NCBI RefSeq assembly: GCF_000423865.1
Contig: NZ_AUIU01000012.1
Span: 124,001-188,000, forward strand
Direction of reading: 5' to 3'
Length of the DNA: 64,000 bases
Source: Thermodesulfovibrio thiophilus DSM 17215
Lineage (GTDB): Bacteria > Nitrospirota > Thermodesulfovibrionia > Thermodesulfovibrionales > Thermodesulfovibrionaceae
The notes below the pieces were generated by a model. It searched no databases. It was not told where the DNA came from and saw nothing but the letters and a program-made list of their open reading frames with translations. This document shows, in pieces, positions 1 through 8,600 of the stretch; position 1 is the stretch's first letter, and each line of letters starts with the position of its first letter. Both the position numbers and the translations under genes were made by a program.

Positions 1-1091
1 ATTAAAGCTTTCCCAGGAGGAACTGCTGGAGACACTGCAACATTGGCAAAAATTCCCTCTTCTTGAAGCATCATAACAAATTTGAAAGCAAGTTCATCCT
101 CTCCAACAATTACAGGAATTATGGGAGTTTCAGCAACACCAATATCAAATTCAAGCTCTCTGAAGCTTTTTAGCATCTTATTTGTATTCCTCCATAGTTG
201 TTCTCTGCGCTCTGGTTCATTTTCAATTATATCTATCGCTGCCGAGACTGCTGCTACTGACGCAGGCGGAGGACTCGCACTGAATATAAAAGCACGACCA
301 AAGTGTTTGATATAATTGATAACATCTCTTGCTCCTGCAATAAATCCTCCAATTGACGCAAGGGATTTACTGTATGTTCCCATTACAAGATCAATATCTT
401 CCTCAACACCAAAATGTTCGGATGTTCCACGACCTGTTTGACCAAGAACACCTATTCCATGAGCATCATCAACCATAAGTCTCGCACCATATTTTTTACA
501 TAGTTTCACAACTTCCGGTAGTTTGGCAATATCACCTTCCATACTGAAAACTCCATCCACAATAACAAGCTTTGGTTTCCCATTGCATTCCTTTAAAACT
601 CTTTCTAAATCTTCAATATCATTGTGTTTATATCTTTTAACTTCTCCAAAAGAAAGACGACAACCATCAACTATACTTGCATGATCCATTTTATCAATAA
701 TCACGACATCATCTTTGCCAATCAATGACGAAATAACACCAAGGTTTACCTGAAAACCTGTTGAAAATATCAGCGCTGATTCTTTTCTCATAAATTTTGC
801 AAGTTTTTCTTCAAGTTCTATATGAATATCGAGAGTTCCGTTCAAAAATCTTGAACCAGCACATCCTGTTCCATATTTTTTAATAGCATTAATTGCAGCT
901 TCTTTTACTTTAGGATGATTAGTCAGCCCGAGATAATTATTTGAACCAATCATTATCAGCTTTTTTCCATTCATTATTACTTCAGGCCCCTGAGCGGACT
1001 CAATCACTCTGAAATACGGATAAACTCCCTTCTTTTGAAGTTCGTATGCTGTCGTAAATTTAAAACATTTTTCAAACACATCTTTCCTCAT
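1..1091 (-). CDS. PLP-dependent alpha-oxoamine synthase, serine palmitoyltransferase-like (3' end off window)
   Basis: Open from ATG at 1091 to the left window edge (363 codons), so the C-terminus is missing. The family condenses an amino acid with an acyl-CoA or acyl-ACP using pyridoxal phosphate (KBL, BioF, serine palmitoyltransferase). Visible motifs are [10 protein letters not shown] followed by GRG, and [12 protein letters not shown], whose Lys242 is the predicted Schiff-base lysine. The [12 protein letters not shown] and SPAVPPG stretches look more like bacterial serine palmitoyltransferases than KBL or BioF. The ATG overlaps the TGA of the SDR gene upstream (ATGA), which favours this start; an ATG at 1097 is the alternative. 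It is the last visible gene of the operon that begins with the ferredoxin at 5483. The fold and chemistry are secure; the substrate is not. Confidence 0.85.
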   Translation of the reverse strand, partial: MRKDVFEKCFKFTTAYELQKKGVYPYFRVIESAQGPEVIMNGKKLIMIGSNNYLGLTNHPKVKEAAINAIKKYGTGCAGSRFLNGTLDIHIELEEKLAKFMRKESALIFSTGFQVNLGVISSLIGKDDVVIIDKMDHASIVDGCRLSFGEVKRYKHNDIEDLERVLKECNGKPKLVIVDGVFSMEGDIAKLPEVVKLCKKYGARLMVDDAHGIGVLGQTGRGTSEHFGVEEDIDLVMGTYSKSLASIGGFIAGARDVINYIKHFGRAFIFSASPPPASVAAVSAAIDIIENEPERREQLWRNTNKMLKSFRELEFDIGVAETPIIPVIVGEDELAFKFVMMLQEEGIFANVAVSPAVPPGKAL

Positions 1092-2050
1092 ATCCATTTG
1101 TTTATTCTGTACCACTTTGCTGTCCATTGCATCCCTTCCTTTAGATTAGTTTTTGTTTTAAAGCCAAGCAACTGCTCCGATTTCTCTGTAGAACAAACCC
1201 AGCAGGGCTGACTGAGTTCTTTTAATTTATCGGTATTTATTATACTTTTTTTATCGAATTTTTGAAAGAGTTCAATAAAAATTTTACCAATTATCTCAGG
1301 AATCTTAATTCTAACAGGCTTTTTCCCTATTGCTTCTGATATAGCATCAACTATTTGATTTGTTCTATATGGTTCTGAGTCAGCTATAAAAAAGGTTTCA
1401 CCAATTGCTCTGGCACTTTTAGAAGCATTGATAATGCCTTCTACAAGGTCATTTGCATAAACCATAGAATAATGTCCTTCTTTGAAATATAAAACCATGC
1501 CTATTTTTACCATTTTAAAAAATGTAAGAAAATCACTATCTCTTGGACCATATACAGCAGGAGGTCTTACAATTGTAACAGGAACTTTATCTATGTAAAA
1601 CTGCACAGCTTTCTCACCAAGAAGTTTACTCCTTCCATACTCAGAAACAGGTTTTGGTTCAGTATTTTCATCCACTGGTTTTCCATTAATGCATGGTCCC
1701 ACTGCTGCAAGACTGCTTACATGCACAAATCTTTTAATCTCTTGATTAAGTTCAGCGACAAGTTCTATAAGATTTTTTGTTCCAGTATAATTTGACTGAA
1801 AAAATTCTTCAGGATGCGATGCTTTTGTAATTCCTGAAAGATTATAAACATAATCAAAATTCCATTCAATTTTTTTTAAGCTCTCCTTTTGAGAACAGTC
1901 TCCCTGGATTATCTTTACATTTAATCCCTTAAGAAAACGAAGTTTTAAAGGATTTCTTACAAGACAATATACTTCAACGCTGTCTTTTAAAAGTGCTTCT
2001 ACAAGATGGCTTCCTATAAAACCTGTTCCACCTGTAACAAGAGCTTTCAA
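1088..2050 (-). CDS. Extended SDR / NAD-dependent epimerase-dehydratase family protein
   Basis: A 320-residue extended short-chain dehydrogenase. The N-terminal Rossmann motif GGTGFIG (residues 7-13) binds NAD(P), and Tyr138-x3-Lys142 (YGRSK) is the catalytic pair, with SSLAAVG supplying the upstream serine. Relatives include sugar-nucleotide epimerases, 3-beta-hydroxysteroid dehydrogenase-like enzymes and the bacterial ceramide-pathway reductase CerR. The start is TTG, overlapping the nfeD stop as TTGA, and its own stop overlaps the next ATG, so translation of the three genes is probably coupled. Being sandwiched against a serine-palmitoyltransferase-like gene makes 3-keto-lipid reduction a reasonable hypothesis. 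A sugar epimerase is the default alternative. Confidence 0.85.
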   Translation of the reverse strand: MKALVTGGTGFIGSHLVEALLKDSVEVYCLVRNPLKLRFLKGLNVKIIQGDCSQKESLKKIEWNFDYVYNLSGITKASHPEEFFQSNYTGTKNLIELVAELNQEIKRFVHVSSLAAVGPCINGKPVDENTEPKPVSEYGRSKLLGEKAVQFYIDKVPVTIVRPPAVYGPRDSDFLTFFKMVKIGMVLYFKEGHYSMVYANDLVEGIINASKSARAIGETFFIADSEPYRTNQIVDAISEAIGKKPVRIKIPEIIGKIFIELFQKFDKKSIINTDKLKELSQPCWVCSTEKSEQLLGFKTKTNLKEGMQWTAKWYRINKWI

Positions 2051-3324
2051 TAGGCTTTCCTCACTTTCAGAGTAAGCCCTCTCACTTCTTCAACGATAAT
2101 TTCTTCATCTTTTTTGATTGCATCATCTGAAATAGCCTGCCATAACTCACCATGAACCATTACCATGCCATAGCGTTTATCAATATCTGTTTTTGCAATC
2201 CCTCTTAACCCTATAAGCCCCTCAACGCCTGTAATGGGCTTTCTTTTATGAGCTTTATATGCAAGCCTTAACAAAACTCCAAAAAATAATGCGGTAATAA
2301 TGCTAACAGGAATAATCACTGAAAGAGACAGTTTGAAAAGAGGGTTTGCTGTGTCAAATAACATTATTGAACCAAGTATAAAGCATATTATACCTCCAAG
2401 TGTAAGAACTCCATGAGATGGGAACTTAAGTTCAAGGATAAATAGAATAACACCCAGAAGAATCAATCCTCCTGCAGCATAATTTATTGGAAGAGTCTGT
2501 AAACTGTAAAATGCAAGAATCAGGGATATAGCACCAATTACACCCGGAAGAATTGCACCTGGATTGCTTAATTCAAATATAATTCCATATATCCCTATCA
2601 TTAAAAGAATATAAGCAATGTTTGGATCACTTATAAAATTAAGAAGTCTTTCTCTAAAATTCATCTCAATTCTATTTATATTTGCTGACTTTGTATTTAA
2701 AATAACTTCACCACGAACAGTTTTAACTTTCATACCATTTACATTTTTTATTAAAGAATTCAGATCATCAGCTATCAAATCTATAACCCCAAGTTTCAAT
2801 GCTTCAGTTTCAGTAGAGGATATACTTTTTATTACAGCCTGCTCCGCCCATTCAATATTTCTGCCTTTTTGTCTTGCTATTGATTTAATATAGGCCACAG
2901 CATCATTTGTGATCTTTTCAACCATTGTCTTATCCATTTTTTCTCCAATAGCAACAGGATGTGCTGCACCAATATTCGTTCCAGGAGCCATCGCAGCTAT
3001 GTGTGATGCTAAAGTAATAAACGCACCTGCACTGGCTGCTCGAGCTCCCTTTGGGGAAACATATACAATGACAGGTACCTGAGAGTTCAATATCTCTTTA
3101 ATTATAATTCTCATTGAAGTGTCAAGTCCTCCTGGAGTGTCAAGCTGAATTATAACAGCCTCTGCATTTTTTTCATGCGCCTTGTGGATTCCCTTTACTG
3201 TATATTCTGCGTGTGGAGGATTGATAACTCCATTTACAGTAAGAACTATAATTTCTTTAGCAGAAGCTTCTGAAGAAATAAAAAGACACAGGAAAATTAA
3301 ACAAATAAAGATATTTTTTACCAT
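2047..3324 (-). CDS. nfeD: NfeD-family membrane serine protease (NfeD1b, ClpP-like)
   Basis: A 425-residue protein of the long NfeD class. Residues 1-22 form a signal peptide. Residues about 25-220 are a ClpP/SppA-like protease domain with IQLDTPGG and the AASAGAF nucleophile motif (Ser98). About four membrane segments follow (roughly 235-350), and the C-terminus is the small NfeD OB-fold domain. Archaeal homologues cleave the C-terminal tail of stomatin-family proteins. The usual partner, a slipin/stomatin gene, is not adjacent here: upstream lies the aldehyde oxidoreductase with a 6-nt gap, downstream the SDR with a 4-nt overlap. It is likely cotranscribed with the tungsten/molybdenum enzyme; a functional link is unproven. 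Confidence 0.92.
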   Translation of the reverse strand: MVKNIFICLIFLCLFISSEASAKEIIVLTVNGVINPPHAEYTVKGIHKAHEKNAEAVIIQLDTPGGLDTSMRIIIKEILNSQVPVIVYVSPKGARAASAGAFITLASHIAAMAPGTNIGAAHPVAIGEKMDKTMVEKITNDAVAYIKSIARQKGRNIEWAEQAVIKSISSTETEALKLGVIDLIADDLNSLIKNVNGMKVKTVRGEVILNTKSANINRIEMNFRERLLNFISDPNIAYILLMIGIYGIIFELSNPGAILPGVIGAISLILAFYSLQTLPINYAAGGLILLGVILFILELKFPSHGVLTLGGIICFILGSIMLFDTANPLFKLSLSVIIPVSIITALFFGVLLRLAYKAHKRKPITGVEGLIGLRGIAKTDIDKRYGMVMVHGELWQAISDDAIKKDEEIIVEEVRGLTLKVRKAY

Positions 3325-3330
3325 GCAGAA

Positions 3331-5091
3331 TTATAACAAACTTTTAATCTTTTCTTTTAGTAGCGCAATTGCTCTATCTGTAAAATCTTTATTTATCAAA
3401 CCAATACTTGATGGAATTTCAAACACTCTTTTTGGTAAATTCACATTTTCAAGATTAAAACCGCAATTTACTTTAAATTTATATTTATTTGCATAAATTT
3501 CTCTACCAATTCTTAAAAGATCTTTGTCATTTAACTCATATCCTGAAAGTTTTAAGCATTTTAATATCATTTTCTGTGTATAAACCTCTCTTCCAAAAAA
3601 ACATATTACAAGACTTGAAATTATCTGTCGCCATTGTTCTTCTTCGAGAATATTTTCAACTAATTGTTCAGCAGTTATTGATTTTGTCATGGATTTTGTG
3701 TCAATGGAATATCCAGCACTATCAAGATGACTATGTCTTGCACCAAAAAGATATCCAATATGTGCTGCTGGTCCTGTGTGATATCCTGGCATTTCATTTT
3801 TGCCATATATTAACGCAAAGTCTTTACCACCATATTTTTCAGAAACATAATCAACTCCTTTACCAAGATCCTTATAGAATTCGCCTTCACTATAAACAAT
3901 TTTTTTGACTATTTCAATATAACCTTCTGCATTCCCCCATTGTGGAGATATTTCCTCAGTATGTTTTTCCGTTATAATGCCTTTCTGGAAAGCCTCTGTC
4001 ATCCAAGCAAGAGCAACTCCTGTAGACATCGCATCAACTCCCATATCCTCAACAATTTCAATTAATTTTAAAATATCAACAGAATCAGAAATTCCAAGCA
4101 TTGAGCCAAGAGCATAAATGAGTTCATAATCATAGGAAAGATAAATGGTTCTATAAAAATAGGGCTCATCCTCATAAGGTTTACGCAGAGCTGCAAGATG
4201 CACACATGCCACAGGACAGTGAGCACATGCAACTCTTCTGCCAAGATGTTTCGCTGCAAATAATTCTCCAGAGATATTTTCTACTCCCTGCATTTCATTT
4301 GTTAAAAGATTTTTTACTGGAAGTCCTTTTGAAAAACTAAGTGGAAGAATATTAGCAGGAGTTCCAAGTTCATGATATTTTTTCATCTTTTCAGACTCTC
4401 TAAGCTGTTTAACAAGCTCTATATATATTTGCTTGTACTCTTTAAAGTCAGTAACAGGCAGGTTTCTTTTACCAGCTATAAGAACTGCTTTTAGATTTTT
4501 ACTTCCAAATACAGCACCAAGACCAAGCCTTCCAAAATGCCGGTATGTTTCAAGAGTAGCACAGGCATAGCTGATAAGCTTTTCTCCTGCAGGTCCAATC
4601 CTTATGATTGTTCTTAATCCTGCACCTGGCTCTCTTTCTCTTATCAATCTTGCTGCTGATAACCCTTCATCAAGTCCCCAGAGAGTTGTAGCATCCCTGA
4701 AAAAGACTTTATCTGAATAAATCGATATATAGCATGGTCTTTCACTTTTGCCTTTTATTATAACTGCACCATATCCAGCCATTCTAATTGACAGAGCACT
4801 TCTACCTCCGGCATGAGACTCACCAAGATTTCCTGTATGAGGAGATTTAAACATGGCAACTGTTTTTGATGCTATAGGGAAAACTCCATTCAATGGCCCT
4901 ATTGCAAAAATAATCGGATTGTCAGGAGAAAAAGGATGAATTTCAGGTGGACAGTTTTCCTCAAGAAGTTTTATTGCAACACCTGTGCCACCAATAAACT
5001 CAGAGAATAATTCCGGTCTTTCTTCAATCCAGAACTTTTTTTTTGTTAAATCAATATAAAGAACTCTTTTTATAGGATCTTTTTCTATCAT
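3331..5091 (-). CDS. aor: Tungsten/molybdenum aldehyde:ferredoxin oxidoreductase
   Basis: A 586-residue member of the AOR family, which oxidises aldehydes to carboxylates (or the reverse) with a bis-pyranopterin tungsten or molybdenum centre and one [4Fe-4S] cluster. Cys289-x2-Cys292-x3-Cys296 (CAHCPVAC) and Cys497 (in VICFFGREV) match the four cluster ligands of the Pyrococcus enzyme in number, spacing and position. The N-terminal domain has the usual FIGGTGVAIKLL and GRSALSIRMAGYGA blocks. It overlaps the upstream polyferredoxin gene by ATGA, implying translational coupling and direct electron transfer between the two products. Cytoplasmic, no signal peptide. Which aldehyde it acts on cannot be told from sequence; formaldehyde-type and WOR5-like homologues are alternatives. 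Confidence 0.93.
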   Translation of the reverse strand: MIEKDPIKRVLYIDLTKKKFWIEERPELFSEFIGGTGVAIKLLEENCPPEIHPFSPDNPIIFAIGPLNGVFPIASKTVAMFKSPHTGNLGESHAGGRSALSIRMAGYGAVIIKGKSERPCYISIYSDKVFFRDATTLWGLDEGLSAARLIREREPGAGLRTIIRIGPAGEKLISYACATLETYRHFGRLGLGAVFGSKNLKAVLIAGKRNLPVTDFKEYKQIYIELVKQLRESEKMKKYHELGTPANILPLSFSKGLPVKNLLTNEMQGVENISGELFAAKHLGRRVACAHCPVACVHLAALRKPYEDEPYFYRTIYLSYDYELIYALGSMLGISDSVDILKLIEIVEDMGVDAMSTGVALAWMTEAFQKGIITEKHTEEISPQWGNAEGYIEIVKKIVYSEGEFYKDLGKGVDYVSEKYGGKDFALIYGKNEMPGYHTGPAAHIGYLFGARHSHLDSAGYSIDTKSMTKSITAEQLVENILEEEQWRQIISSLVICFFGREVYTQKMILKCLKLSGYELNDKDLLRIGREIYANKYKFKVNCGFNLENVNLPKRVFEIPSSIGLINKDFTDRAIALLKEKIKSLL

Positions 5092-5483
5092 GTTCTTTTA
5101 TACTCCAGTACATTGTATGGACAACTTCTTGCACACTCTCCACATTGAATACAGACTACTGGCTTATTTTTTATACTATCCCAGCCAATAGCATTAAAAA
5201 GGCATGCTTTTACACAGTAACCACAGCCATTACATTTAGCTTCATTTATTATTATTCCACCGCTCTTTCGCAAAATTAAAGCATCTTCAGGACAAGATCT
5301 TGCACAAGGAGGATCTTCGCATCCACGGCATACAAACACTGAAAATCCTCTGGATATTCCTCCCTGAGACCTCACTTTTATACAAGAACTCTCAACTCCA
5401 ACGGCCTGATGAGCACGTCCACATGCAAACACACAGATCAAGCATCCAACACATTTTTCAGTATCCTTTATTAAAACAGGCAT
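5088..5483 (-). CDS. Four-cluster [4Fe-4S] polyferredoxin, electron partner of AOR
   Basis: A 131-residue HycB/DmsB-like ferredoxin from the ATG at 5483. Sixteen cysteines form four binding motifs: CVGCLICVFAC, CRGCEDPPCARSC, CNGCGYCVKAC and CIQCGECARSC, each consistent with a [4Fe-4S] site. No Tat signal or membrane anchor is visible, so it is cytoplasmic like its AOR partner, with which it overlaps by 4 nt. The nine-residue extension upstream to 5510 was rejected because it would read through the predicted -10 element. The ATG lies 6 nt after a TATAAT on this strand with no Shine-Dalgarno, which predicts a leaderless transcript. Confidence 0.9.
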   Translation of the reverse strand: MPVLIKDTEKCVGCLICVFACGRAHQAVGVESSCIKVRSQGGISRGFSVFVCRGCEDPPCARSCPEDALILRKSGGIIINEAKCNGCGYCVKACLFNAIGWDSIKNKPVVCIQCGECARSCPYNVLEYKRT

Positions 5484-5489
5484 TATGAA

Positions 5490-5498
5490 ATTATAACA
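5490..5498 (-). promoter_or_regulatory. Extended -10 (TGTTATAAT) of the ferredoxin-AOR operon
   Basis: Reading the minus strand, TGT then TATAAT is followed by only 6 nt before the ferredoxin ATG at 5483. Transcription would begin at or next to the ATG. It is one half of the 16-bp palindrome TTATAACATGTTATAA at 5491-5506. Confidence 0.6.
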
Positions 5499-5507
5499 TG
5501 TTATAAT
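5499..5507 (+). promoter_or_regulatory. Extended -10 (TGTTATAAT) of the PAP2-GT operon
   Basis: The plus-strand half of the same palindrome gives a perfect TGnTATAAT. The start of transcription would fall near 5514, leaving a leader of about 43 nt before the ATG at 5557. The two opposed -10 elements abut, so RNA polymerase can probably load in only one direction at a time. Confidence 0.55.
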
Positions 5508-5548
5508 CACAAATTAGCTCTAAATATGGATTATTAATCACAAATTAG
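5504..5548 (+). repeat. Two 14-bp direct repeats (TAATCACAAATTAG)
   Basis: TAATCACAAATTAG occurs exactly at 5504-5517 and 5535-5548, offset 31 bp, about three helical turns. The first copy overlaps the plus-strand -10 and start site and the second lies in the leader. Same-face spacing suits a dimeric or tandem regulator. No known operator is recognised. Confidence 0.5.
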
Positions 5549-5556
5549 AAAGAAAC

Positions 5557-7635
5557 ATGGAAAAAGAAATATTATTATTTTTCAATAAAACAATCGCAAA
5601 CAGTTTTTTAGACACATTTATGGTTTTCTTTACTAAAGAAGGATGGATTTTATGGGTTCCTATTTTTCTATGGATCATCTTCAAATATCAAACAATAAAA
5701 AATTACAAATTCATCGTTTATTTAATACTATCACTGATTCTTGGATTTTTTATCTCAGATTGGATTAGTCTTGAGATAAAAAGTTTAATTCAGAGAGTTC
5801 GTCCTTGCTGGACAGAGTATTTTAGAGGAGTTGTTGGATGTACACGTTCTTACAGTTTTCCATCAAACCACGCAACAAACGCTGCAACAGGAGCGACTAT
5901 TTTATTTTTATTTTTGAGAGGCTTAAAGGAAAATGGTAGCGTTAAAATAAATTCAAATTTAATTAAAATCTTGCAGATATATACGATTTCATTAGCACTT
6001 CTTATAAGCATTTCAAGGGTATACCTTGGAGTTCACTGGCCCACAGATGTTTTAGGTGGAATTATTTTAGGAATAATTTATGGTTATGTAGTTTTTAAGG
6101 CTGTCACAGGATTAATTAGTTTTAAAAGAGTATTTTATTTTACACTTATAGTATTAAGTCTTTTCAGAATTTACTTTATTCTTCATGGACCTCTTGACCT
6201 AACTCCAGATGAAGCCCACTATTGGGAGTGGTCAAGAAGGCTTGACTTAAGCTATTACTCAAAAGGTCCGATGATTGCTTATTTAATAGCTATTTCCACG
6301 TGGATATTTGGAGACAATTCATTTGGAGTAAGGATTTTTGCAGTGGTATGTTCATTTTTAAGCAGTATTTTCGTTTCCAAGATAACAAAAAAATTTTTTG
6401 ATGAAAAAACAGGGTTTCTGAGCGGAATAATTTTTCAATTTATGCCAATTTTTACTACATTTGGAGTTATATTTACAATTGACAGCCCCTTTATACTCTT
6501 CTGGATTATATCAATTTATATTTTTCTGCTCGCTCTTGAAAACCAAAAAAAGTGGTGGCTACTACTTGGAATTGTAATTGGATTTGGCTTACTCACAAAA
6601 TATACAATGGCGTTTTTTTACCTGTGCATGTTTGTTTACTTAATAAAAGGAAAAAAATTTTTACTTCCAACTCAGTTCAGCACGGAGAATCATTTAAAAA
6701 ATCCATATATCTATTTTTCAATACTAATCTCTATAATTGTATTTTTACCTGTAATAATATGGAACATTCAACATGACTTTGTAACGTTAAAACACACTGC
6801 TGGTCAGGCACATGTTTTTGATGGATTGAAAATTTCATTGAACTATTTTCTTGAATTTATAGGAAGTCAATTTGTAGTTGTGACACCCCTGATTTTTATT
6901 CTTGGTTTATATTTTATCATTAAACCTGGAAGATTAAATATAAACCTTGCAGTAAAATGGTTTCTTATATCATTTTCAATGCCTGTTTTTTTATTTTTCT
7001 TAGTTAAAAGCATTCAGGGAAAAGTTCAGCCAAACTGGGCAATGACTGCCTATGTCCCTTTTGTAATTGTTTTAAGTTACGCATTAAAAGAAAAGTTTCA
7101 TAAAAAACTAGTTTTATCATCAATTATTATTGCCTTTATTTTTATGGTGGCAAACTTTGCTCTGCCATATCTCAATCTTCCGGCAAAGATTGATCCAACA
7201 GCAAGATTTAAAGGATGGAAAGAACTTGCTGAAACGGTTTCAGAAATACGTAAAGAACTTGAAAAAAATTCTCGTGTAATAATTTTTTCTGATAAATATC
7301 AGATTTCAAGCGAACTTGCTTTTTACTTAAAAGATAAACCAAAAGTTTACTGTATACCTTTTGGAAGAAGAATGAATCAGTATGATTTGTGGGAGTCTAT
7401 AAACAGTGAACTGGAATACTCTGCTACAACAAACTTAAACAGAAAAACAATTAACGGAATTTATATTGTTTATGGGGAAAAAAATAGTCCAAAACCACAG
7501 GTCTCTGCTGCATTTGAAAAATGCGAACCAGAGTATTTTACTGCTTATAAAAAGAACGTTAAAATTAAAGATTACACAATTTTTAAATGCTATAATTTTA
7601 GAGGCATGATATTATCAAAACCTGAAAGTTATTAA
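5557..7635 (+). CDS. PAP2 phosphatase - GT39/83 glycosyltransferase fusion
   Basis: A 692-residue polytopic membrane protein with two enzymes in one chain. Residues about 1-190 are a PAP2 phosphatase with all three signature blocks: K-x6-RP (KSLIQRVRP), PSNH, and SRVYLGVHWPTD. Residues about 200-690 are a GT-C glycosyltransferase of the PMT/ArnT type, recognisable from TPDEAHYWEWSRRLDLSYYSKGP at its start and its many hydrophobic segments. GT-C enzymes use polyprenyl-phosphate sugars as donors; PAP2 enzymes dephosphorylate polyprenyl pyrophosphate or other lipid phosphates. It starts an operon with a polyprenyl-phosphate glycosyltransferase 20 nt downstream, which would make the donor. The acceptor (lipid A, protein or glycan) is unknown. 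Confidence 0.88.
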   Translation: MEKEILLFFNKTIANSFLDTFMVFFTKEGWILWVPIFLWIIFKYQTIKNYKFIVYLILSLILGFFISDWISLEIKSLIQRVRPCWTEYFRGVVGCTRSYSFPSNHATNAATGATILFLFLRGLKENGSVKINSNLIKILQIYTISLALLISISRVYLGVHWPTDVLGGIILGIIYGYVVFKAVTGLISFKRVFYFTLIVLSLFRIYFILHGPLDLTPDEAHYWEWSRRLDLSYYSKGPMIAYLIAISTWIFGDNSFGVRIFAVVCSFLSSIFVSKITKKFFDEKTGFLSGIIFQFMPIFTTFGVIFTIDSPFILFWIISIYIFLLALENQKKWWLLLGIVIGFGLLTKYTMAFFYLCMFVYLIKGKKFLLPTQFSTENHLKNPYIYFSILISIIVFLPVIIWNIQHDFVTLKHTAGQAHVFDGLKISLNYFLEFIGSQFVVVTPLIFILGLYFIIKPGRLNINLAVKWFLISFSMPVFLFFLVKSIQGKVQPNWAMTAYVPFVIVLSYALKEKFHKKLVLSSIIIAFIFMVANFALPYLNLPAKIDPTARFKGWKELAETVSEIRKELEKNSRVIIFSDKYQISSELAFYLKDKPKVYCIPFGRRMNQYDLWESINSELEYSATTNLNRKTINGIYIVYGEKNSPKPQVSAAFEKCEPEYFTAYKKNVKIKDYTIFKCYNFRGMILSKPESY

Positions 7636-7655
7636 TAAAAGCAGTAGGAGGGACT

Positions 7656-8600
7656 ATGGATTTATCAGTTGTGATACCTCTTTATAATGAAGAAGAAAAT
7701 GTGAATGAACTCCATATAAAACTTACAGAAACTCTTAATAAACTATCGATTGCCTATGAAATTATCTATGTTGATGACGGAAGTATTGACAATACCTTGA
7801 AACTTCTCGAAGAAATTCAGAAAAATGATATTCATGTTGTAGTCCTTAGTTTCAGAAGAAATTTCGGACAAACTGCTGCATTTGCTGCAGGATTTGATTT
7901 TGCCAGAGGCGATATAGTAATTACAATGGATGGAGATTTACAGAATGATCCTGCAGACATCCCAAAACTTCTTGATGCAATAAAAGATGCTGATCTTGTA
8001 AGCGGCTGGAGAAAAAAAAGAAAGGACTCTTTTTTAAGCAGAAAGTTTCCTTCCATAATTGCAAATTGGCTTATTGGAAAAGTTACCGGCGTTAAACTCC
8101 ATGACTATGGATGTTCACTTAAAGCATATAGAAAAGAAGTTATCAAAAATCTAAGACTTTATGGAGAAATGCACAGGTTTATCCCAGCACTTGCAAGCTG
8201 GTACGGAGTAAAAATAAAAGAAATAGAAGTAATCCATCATCCAAGACGTTATGGAACATCAAAATATGGAATTGGAAGAACAATCAAGGTCTTACTTGAC
8301 CTTGTTAATGTAAAATTCTTACACAGTTTTTCAACCAAGCCAATCCAGTTTTTCGGTCCAATCGGCGCATTACTCATGGTTCTGGGTGTAATAATTATTG
8401 GATATCTCGTCTGGCTTAAATTTTCTGAAGGTGTAATGATTGGTAGAAGACCTCTGTTATTAGGAGGATTTTTTTCTGTTCTTATAGGACTTAATTTTAT
8501 CGGGATGGGATTTCTTGGTGAAATGATAGTAAGGGTTTATCATGAGACCCAGAAAAAGCCAATTTATATACTTAAAAAAATTCTGGGGCCTGGTGATTGA
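7656..8600 (+). CDS. Polyprenyl-phosphate glycosyltransferase (GT2, ArnC/DPM synthase-like)
   Basis: A 314-residue GT2 enzyme starting at an ATG with a clear AGGAGG. The N-terminal GT-A domain begins SVVIPLYNEEENV, has VDDGS for nucleotide binding and the MDGDLQNDP block containing the DxD metal site. Two hydrophobic segments near 235-300 anchor it to the membrane. The family transfers a sugar from a nucleotide donor onto undecaprenyl or dolichyl phosphate on the cytoplasmic face. With the GT-C fusion upstream and a multi-pass protein downstream it forms a plausible make-flip-transfer module. The sugar cannot be read from sequence. It ends in a TTGA overlap with the next gene. Confidence 0.9.
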   Translation: MDLSVVIPLYNEEENVNELHIKLTETLNKLSIAYEIIYVDDGSIDNTLKLLEEIQKNDIHVVVLSFRRNFGQTAAFAAGFDFARGDIVITMDGDLQNDPADIPKLLDAIKDADLVSGWRKKRKDSFLSRKFPSIIANWLIGKVTGVKLHDYGCSLKAYRKEVIKNLRLYGEMHRFIPALASWYGVKIKEIEVIHHPRRYGTSKYGIGRTIKVLLDLVNVKFLHSFSTKPIQFFGPIGALLMVLGVIIIGYLVWLKFSEGVMIGRRPLLLGGFFSVLIGLNFIGMGFLGEMIVRVYHETQKKPIYILKKILGPGD

